From Pseudomonadota bacterium (GTDB taxonomy: Bacteria > Pseudomonadota > Alphaproteobacteria > Rhizobiales > Kaistiaceae), in contig JAEVZM010000567.1 of NCBI GenBank assembly GCA_023392225.1, positions 1-5,560 on the forward strand: 5,560 nt of DNA. Direction: 5' to 3'. The notes beneath the pieces are model-generated. The model was not told the origin of the DNA. It saw only the letters and a list, made by a program, of their open reading frames with translations, and made no database searches. Both the position numbers and the translations under genes were made by a program. This document shows, in pieces, positions 1-5,559 of this stretch. Within the stretch, counting starts at the first letter, position 1; every line of letters begins with the position of its first letter.

Positions 1-1
1 G

Positions 2-577
2 CTGACGGAAGCATCCGGCCCGGTCGCCGCGCGGAGCCTCGCCGAGATCCGCGCCATCCCGCTCCGCGGCACCCCCGCGCGCATCCCCACGCTCCGCGAG
101 CTGCTCGCCACGATCGCCGGCCCGGTACCGCTCTTCGCCGAGTTCAAGAGCCGCTTCGACCAGGATCGCCGGCTCGAGGAGATCGCGGCGCCCGAGCTCG
201 CCGCGTATCGCGGCCCGCTCGCCGTGATGTCCTTCGATCCCGCTTCGGTCCGGGCGCTCCGCCCGCTCCTCCCGGGCGTGCCGCACGGCCTCGTCGCCGA
301 CAGCTACACCGACCCCGAGTGGGATTTCATCCCACCGCTCCGGCGTCTCGCGCTCCGCCACCTCGCGGCGGTGCCGGCGCTGGCGCCCGACTTCCTCGCC
401 TATGCGGTCTATGACCTCCCGGCGGCGACCCCGCTCGCCCTTCGCCAGGCCGGCATGCCGCTCCTGACCTGGACGGTACGGACCGAGGCCGACCGGGCAA
501 CGGCGGCGCGCTACGCCGACCAGATCATCTTCGAGGGCTTCGACCCCGGCCTCACTCGCACGGCTTCGGCGGGATAG
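2..577 (+). CDS. Glycerophosphodiester phosphodiesterase, C-terminal part (5' truncated by window edge)
   Basis: The reading frame is open from the window edge to a TAG stop and gives 191 residues. Family knowledge: GDPD enzymes are TIM-barrel, metal-dependent hydrolases that cleave glycerophosphodiesters to glycerol-3-phosphate and an alcohol during phospholipid head-group turnover. Seen here, numbering from the first visible codon: IPTL (28-31), which precedes a barrel strand in this family; FAEFKS (45-50), matching the E-x-K strand whose Glu is a metal/catalytic residue; MSFDP (76-80), the usual SF motif; and TWTVR (156-160), matching the family's late WTV strand. The N-terminal HRG and first metal-binding Glu motifs must lie upstream of the window, so catalytic competence cannot be confirmed. 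The visible part is about three quarters of a typical bacterial GDPD of roughly 240-260 aa. A GTG at 224 is internal, not a start, because the family homology begins well upstream. The 3' end overlaps the convergent EipB-like gene by 26 bp. Confidence 0.87.
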   Translation: MTEASGPVAARSLAEIRAIPLRGTPARIPTLRELLATIAGPVPLFAEFKSRFDQDRRLEEIAAPELAAYRGPLAVMSFDPASVRALRPLLPGVPHGLVADSYTDPEWDFIPPLRRLALRHLAAVPALAPDFLAYAVYDLPAATPLALRQAGMPLLTWTVRTEADRATAARYADQIIFEGFDPGLTRTASAG

Positions 578-1352
578 GCTGGAACTCGGTCAGCGTCAGC
601 TTCATCGCGAACTGGCCGAGATCGTAGACCGCGGCCTGGGCGAAGCCGTTCTCGTAGACCACCATCCGCGTCGAGAAGGCGGGCGTCTGCTCGCCCGCGC
701 CCGGGGGAAAATAGCTGAGCGCCATCCGCCAGTGCGCTAGGTCGCCGAAGCCGAGCCCCTCGACGAACAGCGCCTCGTCCTCATCGGCGACCGGCTCGGG
801 CGGCGAGATCAGCACCGACACCGTCCACACTTCCGATCCGCCACCGGTTCCGTCGAAGGTCTGATACTGGACGAAGCGCTTGCCGTCCTTCGCCGCGGCG
901 ATCGCCGCCTCGAGCATCTCGACCGGGAACATCACCTTCCCGGGCAGGATGAGGGCATCGCCCTTCGGCTCTTCGAGCGTGACGGCCAACCCCTCGGCCT
1001 CCTTCACCGCAGTGCCGCTCGCCGCATCGACCTCGACATTCGCCAGGCTGGTGCGGACATCGAAAGCGAGCTCGCCGGTGGTCTCGCGGTGATGGGAGAC
1101 GACCTTGAGCGGCACCCGGTTGCCGTCCGGGCCGGCGATCTCGGCATCGAGCTCCGCTTCGGTCACGTAGGCGTCGCAGACATACTCGACCTGCGCCCGC
1201 ATCGACCCGACGACGGAGCCGACCGCCGAGCTCTTCGAGGGATCGAGGCCGATCTCATAGAACGCGACGCCGGTGACCATCGGCTCGTCGGCTATCGCCG
1301 GGCCGGCCACGGCTACACCCGCCGCCAGTGCACATGTCCATGGTCGCAGCAT
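552..1352 (-). CDS. eipB: EipB-like (DUF1849) periplasmic cell-envelope integrity protein
   Basis: This is a 266-aa protein from the ATG at 1352. It opens with a signal peptide: positive MLRPW, a hydrophobic stretch, then a likely cleavage after AIA near residue 20. Family knowledge: EipB of Brucella is a periplasmic beta-spiral protein needed for envelope integrity, with a disulfide between one Cys early in the mature protein and one at the extreme C-terminus. Here the only mature-region cysteines are Cys59 (YVCDAY) and Cys265 (PKPCE), with nearly the same separation as in Brucella EipB. Other matching blocks are ILPGKVMFP (about 135-143), FVQYQTFDG (160-168), LSYFPPGAGEQTP (212-224), VVYENG (231-236) and the closing LTLTEFQPIPP. 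A GTG two codons upstream (1358) is possible, but the GAGG element fits the ATG better. The gene is divergent from the FemAB-like gene and convergent with the GDPD gene. The family call comes from recalled motif order; no profile search was run. Confidence 0.83.
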   Translation of the reverse strand: MLRPWTCALAAGVAVAGPAIADEPMVTGVAFYEIGLDPSKSSAVGSVVGSMRAQVEYVCDAYVTEAELDAEIAGPDGNRVPLKVVSHHRETTGELAFDVRTSLANVEVDAASGTAVKEAEGLAVTLEEPKGDALILPGKVMFPVEMLEAAIAAAKDGKRFVQYQTFDGTGGGSEVWTVSVLISPPEPVADEDEALFVEGLGFGDLAHWRMALSYFPPGAGEQTPAFSTRMVVYENGFAQAAVYDLGQFAMKLTLTEFQPIPPKPCE

Positions 1353-1357
1353 CGTCA

Positions 1358-1361
1358 CCTC
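1358..1361 (-). promoter_or_regulatory. Ribosome binding site choosing the ATG start of the EipB-like gene
   Basis: On the minus strand GAGG lies 5 nt upstream of the ATG at 1352 and overlaps the alternative GTG at 1358. The GTG has no well-spaced purine-rich element of its own, which favours the ATG. Confidence 0.5.
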
Positions 1362-1439
1362 GCCTGGGCCTGTTCGTGGGATCGACCTTCTAGCCGGAGC
1401 CCGGGCCCCGCTCTATCGTCTCGGTCACAGCCCCCTCCA

Positions 1440-1454
1440 CAAACCCCGGGTTTG
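1440..1454. promoter_or_regulatory. Perfect 7-bp dyad in divergent promoter region, possible operator
   Basis: CAAACCC-C-GGGTTTG is a perfect inverted repeat with a 1-bp centre. It lies about midway between the divergent starts at 1352 and 1510, where a shared regulator could act on both genes. The 1-nt centre cannot form a tight RNA hairpin loop, so a dimeric protein site is more likely than a terminator. No specific regulator is recognised, and chance is possible in GC-rich DNA. Confidence 0.35.
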
Positions 1455-1478
1455 AGTCCTATCTAGGGCTGGTACACT
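1452..1478 (+). promoter_or_regulatory. Weak candidate promoter for the FemAB-like gene
   Basis: TTGAGT (1452-1457) and TACACT (1473-1478) resemble sigma-70-type -35 and -10 boxes. The 15-bp spacer is shorter than the usual 17, so this is only a candidate. It overlaps the right arm of the CAAACCC/GGGTTTG dyad and would leave a leader of roughly 25 nt before the TTG start. Confidence 0.2.
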
Positions 1479-1509
1479 CGCGCTCCACCCAGGTGCCATC
1501 GGATCGCCC

Positions 1510-2730
1510 TTGACCTCCACCGACAGTACGACCCTCACGGTAATCAGCTCGCTGCGGGACATCGCCCGCGCCGATTGGGACGCCTGCGCCAATCCCGCGC
1601 CGCCGGAGGTGGGGGGGTCCGATGCCCAGCCGTGGCAGACCGAGTACAACCCGTTCCTCAGCCACGATTTTCTGTGGTCGCTGGAGGAAGCGGGCTGCGC
1701 CACGCGCAAGACCGGCTGGCTCGGCCAGCATCTGGTGCTCGACGGCGCCGACGGACGCCCCGCGGCGGTCCTGCCGGCCTATCTCAAGTCGCACTCGATG
1801 GGCGAATACGTCTTCGACCAGGGCTGGGCCGACGCCTTCGAGCGGGCCGGCGGGCGCTACTATCCGAAACTCCAGGTCTCCGTGCCGTTCACGCCGGTAA
1901 CAGGGCGCCGGCTGCTCGTCCGGCCCGGCCCCGACGCCGATCGCCATCGGCGCCTCCTCGCCAACGGCATCGCCACGCTCACCGAGCGCCACGGCATCTC
2001 CTCGGGCCACGTGACCTTCCTGCCCGAGGAGGAGTGGACGCTGCTCGGCGGGATGGGCTTCCTCCAGCGCACGGACCAGCAGTTCCACTTCGTCAACCGC
2101 GGCTATCGCGACTTCCAGGATTTCCTCGACGCCCTCGCGTCGCGGAAGCGGAAGGCCATCCGCCGCGAGCGGCGCGACGCCCTCGCCGGCGGCCTCGACA
2201 TCGTCCACCTCACCGGCGGCGACCTCACCGAGGACGCCTGGGACGCCTTCTACGCCTTCTACATGGACACCGGCTCGCGGAAGTGGGGGCGCCCTTACCT
2301 CAACCGCACCTTCTTCTCGCTGCTCGGCGAGCGGATGGCCGACAAGGTGCTGCTGATGATGGCGATGCGCGACGGCAAGCCGGTCGCCGGGGCGCTCAAC
2401 CTGATCGGCAGCCATGCCCTCTATGGCCGCTACTGGGGGGCGCTCGAGGAGCACCCGTTCCTCCATTTCGAGCTCTGCTACTACCAGGCGATCGACTGGG
2501 GCATCGCCCACGGCATGGCTCGGGTCGAGGCCGGAGCGCAAGGGGAGCACAAGCTCGCCCGGGGCTACGAGCCGGTCACCACCTACTCCGCCCACTGGAT
2601 CGACAACCCGTCGTTCCGCCGGGCGGTCGAGGAGTATCTTGTCCGCGAGCGGGCGCAGGTCGCGCACGACGTCGAGGCGCTGGGCGACTACACGCCGTTC
2701 CGGAAGGGCGAGCGCCCCGAGGGGGCCTGA
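1510..2730 (+). CDS. FemAB-like protein (DUF482/PF04339 type, GNAT fold), peptidoglycan biosynthesis/recognition class
   Basis: This 406-aa protein has the motif series of the DUF482 FemAB-like family, which adopts an acyl-CoA N-acyltransferase fold and is annotated as peptidoglycan biosynthesis/recognition; the true substrate is not established. Motifs in order: ADWDAC (21-26), NPFLSHDFL (47-55), YYPKLQVSVPFTPVTG (117-132), SRKRKAIRRER (211-221), FYAFYMDTGSRKWG (247-260), ALYGRYWG (303-310), HFELCYYQAI (319-328), RVEAGAQGEHK (338-348) and TYSAHW (358-363). There is no signal peptide or membrane segment, so it is probably cytoplasmic. The length is usual for the family. The start is a TTG. 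Upstream in frame there is no ATG, GTG or TTG before the TGA at 1453; the next start codon downstream, a GTG at 1609, would remove the family N-terminal segment. No good Shine-Dalgarno is visible, only a GGA 6 nt upstream. The gene is divergent from the EipB-like gene and ends 20 bp before a shared terminator-like hairpin. Confidence 0.92.
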   Translation: MTSTDSTTLTVISSLRDIARADWDACANPAPPEVGGSDAQPWQTEYNPFLSHDFLWSLEEAGCATRKTGWLGQHLVLDGADGRPAAVLPAYLKSHSMGEYVFDQGWADAFERAGGRYYPKLQVSVPFTPVTGRRLLVRPGPDADRHRRLLANGIATLTERHGISSGHVTFLPEEEWTLLGGMGFLQRTDQQFHFVNRGYRDFQDFLDALASRKRKAIRRERRDALAGGLDIVHLTGGDLTEDAWDAFYAFYMDTGSRKWGRPYLNRTFFSLLGERMADKVLLMMAMRDGKPVAGALNLIGSHALYGRYWGALEEHPFLHFELCYYQAIDWGIAHGMARVEAGAQGEHKLARGYEPVTTYSAHWIDNPSFRRAVEEYLVRERAQVAHDVEALGDYTPFRKGERPEGA

Positions 2731-2750
2731 GCGGCCGGCCCACGAACGAA

Positions 2751-2771
2751 GCCCGGGGACATCCCCCGGGC
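2751..2771. terminator. Terminator-like hairpin between convergent genes, probably bidirectional
   Basis: Arms GCCCGGGG (2751-2758) and CCCCGGGC (2764-2771) pair perfectly over 8 bp with a 5-nt loop. On the minus strand the hairpin is followed by TTCGTTCGT, a modest T-rich tail, and lies 33 nt after the stop of the 2804-3922 gene. On the plus strand it lies 20 nt after the FemAB-like stop but lacks a clear U tract. It fills most of the 73-bp convergent spacer, so it probably serves both genes, better for the minus strand. Confidence 0.68.
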
Positions 2772-2803
2772 CCGCTCCGAGCCGCTGGCCGCGTGCCGCT
2801 GCC

Positions 2804-3922
2804 TCAGGTCACCGGAAAGTCGATGGACATGTAGCCGGCCTTGATGTCCGATACCTTCAGCTTGGTGCCGGCGCCGAGATCGGCGAACTTGACCTGGCCG
2901 GCCGCGCCCGACCCGTCCGCGTCGTAATAGAGCGAGCCGCTCTTCTTGTCGTAGATGATGCGGTCGTCCGCGTCCGCGGCGGCCGTGCCCTTGTGGAATT
3001 GGCTCGGGGAAAGCGGACCCGACGACAGCTCGGTGAAGATGTCGAGATTCAGGTAGATCTTGTCCTTACCGGACTCGAACTTCTTGATCGTGTCGACATT
3101 GGTCATGGCGTCGAGGTTGGAAGCGAAGAGAAGCGTATCCGCCTTCTTGCCGAGCACGACGAGGTCGTTGCCGTCGCCGGTGTCGATCATGCCGGACTTG
3201 CCGCCGCCCTTGTTCTTGAAGCTGTCAATGGCATCGCCGAGCGAGACATCGCCCATCTTGCCCTTGTTGACGATGACATCGGCGCCCTCGTCCGTGATGA
3301 CGCTCCCCTTCACCTTGCCCTCGTTGGTGAGCTTGAGCTGCGCCCCGGAAGCCACGGCGGTGGACGTGGACTCGATCACCGCGCCCTTGTGGTTGTGAAC
3401 CGTCGCCAGCAGCGATGCGCTCATCTCGAATCCGACGCCGACCAGGCCTCCCTTGATCTTGCCGTGGTTGTCCACCACCGGACCGGAGTCCGAGACGCTG
3501 TCCACGCGGACGTAAACCCCCTGGTAGGCACCCGAGATCGTGCCCTTGTTCTTCACGGTCACGTCCGACGCGCCATGAAGATACACGGCGCTCGACAGGC
3601 CGGTGATCGACCCCTTGTTGTTGATGAGCGCCGACCCGACGTAGTCGACGAGTGCCACACCCGCTTCGCCGCCGTAGATCTTGCCCTTGCTGCCGTTCTC
3701 GACCCTGAAGGTCGACACCGCCCCGTCGCCGTCGAAGAAGACGCCAGCGCCATTGCCCGCGACCGAGCCGTCGTTCTTCAGCGTGCTGTCCGCCTGATTG
3801 CTGAGGACACCGACCTCGACGCCGAACACATCGACGCCCTTGACGATCGTCCACGTCTCGCCAGGCGCGGTGTAGGTGATGCCGACGGGATCGTTGCTCA
3901 CATCGGTGGTCTGCTTGGGCAT
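2804..3922 (-). CDS. Beta-solenoid protein with RTX-type C-terminal module, putative type I-secreted (paralog 1)
   Basis: This 372-aa protein starts at the ATG at 3922 with a strong AAGGAG (3932-3937) 9 nt upstream. There is no N-terminal signal peptide. Residues 19-25 (APGETWT) and the KGV after them are shared with paralog 2. Residues about 45-240 hold nine N-x-G rungs, with Asn near 50, 76, 102, 125, 152, 177, 200, 219 and 237. Several read as phi-x-N-x-G-x-I-x-G followed by GVY-like strands, which suggests a right-handed beta-solenoid. The C-terminal region has DTGDGND (247-253), TNVDTIKKF (274-282), DADDRIIYDKKSG (317-329), LYYDADG (331-337) and KLKVSDI (354-360). Family knowledge: this ending is typical of alphaproteobacterial RTX/calcium-binding proteins exported through type I ABC secretion systems. 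Canonical GGxGxD nonapeptide arrays are absent; DTGDGND is the only such element. No ABC or membrane-fusion gene is in the window. Function is unknown; adhesin or extracellular matrix protein are guesses. Confidence 0.88.
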   Translation of the reverse strand: MPKQTTDVSNDPVGITYTAPGETWTIVKGVDVFGVEVGVLSNQADSTLKNDGSVAGNGAGVFFDGDGAVSTFRVENGSKGKIYGGEAGVALVDYVGSALINNKGSITGLSSAVYLHGASDVTVKNKGTISGAYQGVYVRVDSVSDSGPVVDNHGKIKGGLVGVGFEMSASLLATVHNHKGAVIESTSTAVASGAQLKLTNEGKVKGSVITDEGADVIVNKGKMGDVSLGDAIDSFKNKGGGKSGMIDTGDGNDLVVLGKKADTLLFASNLDAMTNVDTIKKFESGKDKIYLNLDIFTELSSGPLSPSQFHKGTAAADADDRIIYDKKSGSLYYDADGSGAAGQVKFADLGAGTKLKVSDIKAGYMSIDFPVT

Positions 3923-3977
3923 GATTCACTGCTCCTTGATGGGGAGCGGAACATCCCACCAAGTAACGTCCGTGTCG

Positions 3978-3991
3978 GTGACTGGGGTCAC
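3978..3991. promoter_or_regulatory. Short dyad upstream of paralog 1, possible operator
   Basis: GTGAC-TGGG-GTCAC is a perfect 5-bp inverted repeat with a 4-bp centre, 56 bp upstream of the ATG at 3922. The position suits a regulator site, but the arms are short and no convincing -35/-10 pair was found beside it. Confidence 0.22.
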
Positions 3992-4035
3992 TCACACGCG
4001 GTCCAAGAGCAGTCCTGCCGCGCGTGGATGGTGCG

Positions 4036-4058
4036 GGTCGCCGGCAGCCATGGCGACC
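4036..4058. repeat. Inverted repeat in the spacer between the two paralogs
   Basis: GGTCGCC (4036-4042) and GGCGACC (4052-4058) pair perfectly over 7 bp around a 9-nt loop. It is the third hairpin downstream of paralog 2 in its direction of transcription and lies about 115 bp upstream of the paralog 1 start. No U tract follows on either strand, so it is not an obvious intrinsic terminator. Confidence 0.33.
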
Positions 4059-4101
4059 ATGCCCTCGTGGAATGCGGAGGGCGGACGCTCGCCGTGGCGG
4101 G

Positions 4102-4127
4102 CTCGGAGAGTCCGACGGCTCTCCGAG
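4102..4127. repeat. Perfect 9-bp inverted repeat in the spacer between paralogs
   Basis: CTCGGAGAG (4102-4110) and CTCTCCGAG (4119-4127) are perfect complements around an 8-nt loop, about 80 nt after the stop of paralog 2. It would be a stable RNA hairpin in read-through from paralog 2. Flanks lack a T tract on both strands, so it may be a backup terminator, an RNA-stabilising 3' end or a protein site. Confidence 0.5.
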
Positions 4128-4150
4128 TATGCTTGGCAGGCAACAGAAAG

Positions 4151-4164
4151 CCCCGGCGGCGGGG
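4151..4164 (-). terminator. Candidate terminator of paralog 2
   Basis: CCCCG-GCGG-CGGGG forms a short, very GC-rich 5-bp hairpin. On the minus strand it is followed by CTTTCTGTTG, a partial U tract, and lies 41 nt after the stop of the 4206-5312 gene. The short stem and interrupted tail limit confidence. The longer hairpin at 4102-4127 follows directly and may reinforce it. Confidence 0.45.
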
Positions 4165-4205
4165 ATCGAAAACGGATACGACGCGGGACCTTCAATCGGC
4201 GAACG

Positions 4206-5312
4206 TCAGAAGCTGAATTCCCCGACGGTGAAGTCGGACGCCTTCAGCTTCGGTCCGCCGTCGAGCTTGGCGAACTGCACCTGGCCGACGCCACCGACGC
4301 CGTCCGGGTCGTAGTAGAGCGCGCCGGACTTCTTGTCGTAGATGATCCGATCGTCGGCATCTGCCGCGGACGTGCCCTTGTGGAACGCGGAGCTGGACAG
4401 GTTTCCCGCCGCGATCGTCGAGAAGACGTCGTCGTCCAGGAACAATTTGTCCTTGCCCGAGGCGAACTTCTTGATCGTGTCGACGTTGGTCAGGGCGTCA
4501 AGGTCGGAGCCGAACAGAAGCTTGTCGACCTTCTTGCCAAGCCACACCATATCGTTGCCATCACCGGTGTCGAGCAGGCCGGTGATTTTTCCGTCACCCT
4601 TGTTCTTGAGAACGTCGTCGCCGCCATTGAGCGCTAAATCTCCCTTGAACTTCGCCTTGTTCAAGACGCTGTCCTGGTAGGCGCTGGTGAACACGGTACC
4701 GATCACCTTGCCTTCGTTCTTGAAATTGATCGGCGAATAAACATCGAGCGCCAGCCCATCGCCCTCGATGACGCCGCCCTTGTGGTTGACGAGCTTGGCG
4801 GAGACGTTGTTCGGCCCGGAAATGTAGACGCCCGTCTGATGCGACTCGATCTTTCCGTGGTTGTCGATGACCGGGCCCTTGGCGCCGGCACTTGTAGCCG
4901 CGACGAAGAGGCCGAAACCGTCGCTCGATATCTCCCCGGTATTCTTCACGGAGACGTCCGAGGATCCCGAGGCGTAGACGCCGACGAACTTTCCTCTTAT
5001 CTCGCCAGCATTGTCGACCTTGGCCGCACCGAGGAAATTGGCGATGTAGACGGCGTACGGGTCGTCGATCACGCCGCTCGCCTTGTTGATGACGGTGTAG
5101 TTGCTGATCTGTCCCCCGGCATCGAAATTCACACCGAAGGTTCCGCCGAACAGGTCCCCCTTGTTGATGAGGGTGCTGTTGACGAAGCCGCTGTAGACCG
5201 CGCCGACTCCACCAGAGACATTGACGCCCTTGGCGACAGTCCATGTCTCCCCAGGGGCCAGGTAGAGTATTCCGTAGCCGGGGTTGTAGACGTTCGTATT
5301 CTGGGTAGGCAT
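4206..5312 (-). CDS. Beta-solenoid protein with RTX-type C-terminal module, putative type I-secreted (paralog 2)
   Basis: This 368-aa paralog of the 2804-3922 product starts at the ATG at 5312 with GAGGAG (5319-5324) 6 nt upstream. Shared N-terminal features are an MP-x-Q-x-T opening and APGETWT (19-25); there is no signal peptide. Nine N-x-G or N-K rungs occur with Asn at 50, 76, 101, 124, 151, 176, 199, 218 and 237, nearly the same numbers as in paralog 1. They include VDNAGEIRG, VKNTGEIS and IDNHGKIES, followed by GVY/GLF strands, as expected for coils of about 25 residues. The C-terminal module has DTGDGND (248-254), TNVDTIKKF (275-283), SGKDK (285-289), DADDRIIYDKKSG (318-330), LYYDPDG (332-338) and KLKASDF (355-361). 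The protein ends in hydrophobic GEFSF, compatible with a C-terminal type I secretion signal. The 283-bp gap to paralog 1 contains terminator-like hairpins, so the two genes may be separate transcription units. Molecular function is unknown. Confidence 0.88.
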   Translation of the reverse strand: MPTQNTNVYNPGYGILYLAPGETWTVAKGVNVSGGVGAVYSGFVNSTLINKGDLFGGTFGVNFDAGGQISNYTVINKASGVIDDPYAVYIANFLGAAKVDNAGEIRGKFVGVYASGSSDVSVKNTGEISSDGFGLFVAATSAGAKGPVIDNHGKIESHQTGVYISGPNNVSAKLVNHKGGVIEGDGLALDVYSPINFKNEGKVIGTVFTSAYQDSVLNKAKFKGDLALNGGDDVLKNKGDGKITGLLDTGDGNDMVWLGKKVDKLLFGSDLDALTNVDTIKKFASGKDKLFLDDDVFSTIAAGNLSSSAFHKGTSAADADDRIIYDKKSGALYYDPDGVGGVGQVQFAKLDGGPKLKASDFTVGEFSF

Positions 5313-5328
5313 TCCGCTCTCCTCGAGA

Positions 5329-5343
5329 GATTTCTATGAAATC
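5329..5343. promoter_or_regulatory. AT-rich dyad just upstream of the paralog 2 ribosome binding site
   Basis: GATTTC-TAT-GAAATC is a perfect 6-bp inverted repeat with a 3-bp centre, ending 4 bp from the GAGGAG of paralog 2. It is a conspicuous AT-rich patch in GC-rich DNA. On the minus strand it contains TAGAAA, which with TTGGGC 18 bp further upstream (5355-5360) gives a weak -35/-10 pair. A regulator bound here would block that promoter or initiation. Paralog 1 has no matching dyad. Confidence 0.35.
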
Positions 5344-5350
5344 CGAGGCA

Positions 5351-5417
5351 CCTGGCCCAAGCCGGCACCTTGGCAAGGACGACCAGCATTCGCGACGATC
5401 CGGCAGGCTGGGCCAGG
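5351..5417. repeat. Nested inverted repeats upstream of paralog 2
   Basis: The outer arms CCTGGCCCA (5351-5359) and TGGGCCAGG (5409-5417) pair over 9 bp. Inside them GCCGG (5361-5365) pairs with CCGGC (5400-5404), and a small CCTTG-G-CAAGG dyad sits at 5368-5378. If transcribed, this would fold into a branched leader; otherwise the arms could be paired regulator sites. No known riboswitch consensus is recognised. Confidence 0.32.
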
Positions 5418-5453
5418 ATCGCGCGTTCACCCGAGCAGGAAGGCGCTGCGACC

Positions 5454-5485
5454 GCGAGGGGCTTCCACCGGGGAAGCCCTCTCGC
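5454..5485. repeat. Strong hairpin near right edge, possibly a terminator
   Basis: GGGCTTCC (5459-5466) pairs with GGAAGCCC (5472-5479). After a single bulged T (5480), GCGAG (5454-5458) pairs with CTCGC (5481-5485), giving a 13-bp stem and a 5-nt loop. No clear U tract follows on the minus strand; on the plus strand a TTT appears 6 nt later. It could end a gene entering from the right, insulating paralog 2. Confidence 0.45.
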
Positions 5486-5502
5486 CGCACTTTGCCATGC
5501 GA

Positions 5503-5559
5503 TCACGACGGTGGCGGCGCCCCCGGGTACGAGGGGACGGGGGCCGAGGCCGAAACGGG
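5503..5559 (-). CDS. Possible C-terminal tail of a minus-strand gene beyond the window (very tentative)
   Basis: One minus-strand frame reads 18 codons in from the right edge, giving a Pro/Ala/Ser-rich tail (PVSASAPVPSYPGAPPPS), and stops at TGA (5503-5505), 17 nt before the 5454-5485 hairpin. Tail, stop and hairpin in this order fit a gene end. However, 18 codons in GC-rich DNA prove little, and another minus frame also stays open here. Confidence 0.2.
   Translation of the reverse strand, partial: PVSASAPVPSYPGAPPPS

Noticed and set aside
1459..2667. 402-codon minus-strand open frame opposite the FemAB-like gene
   Set aside because: It is a typical GC-rich shadow: long and low in complexity (V/G/A/E/R rich), while the plus strand carries clear DUF482 motifs over the same span.
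2414..4216. A 600-codon plus-strand open frame running through the FemAB-like 3' end and opposite paralog 1
   Set aside because: It is antisense to two well-supported genes. Its apparently sensible second half is the reverse complement of the conserved C-terminal module.
3876..4637. Plus-strand open frame whose translation resembles part of the 2414-4216 frame
   Set aside because: The resemblance arises because both are antisense to the same conserved module in the two paralogs. It begins inside paralog 1 and has no independent start signal or family motifs.
2804..5312. Serralysin-type metalloprotease, suggested by the RTX/M10-like C-terminal module
   Set aside because: No HExxH zinc motif occurs in either protein; the region before the module is N-x-G repeats only.
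2804..5312. Autotransporter or two-partner secretion passenger, suggested by the beta-solenoid repeats
   Set aside because: There is no Sec signal peptide, no TPS domain and no C-terminal beta-barrel; the ending matches type I-secreted proteins instead.
5129..5506. Minus-strand open frame over the start of paralog 2 and its leader
   Set aside because: It overlaps the well-supported 5312 start with its good ribosome binding site, has no recognisable motif, and runs through strong inverted repeats.
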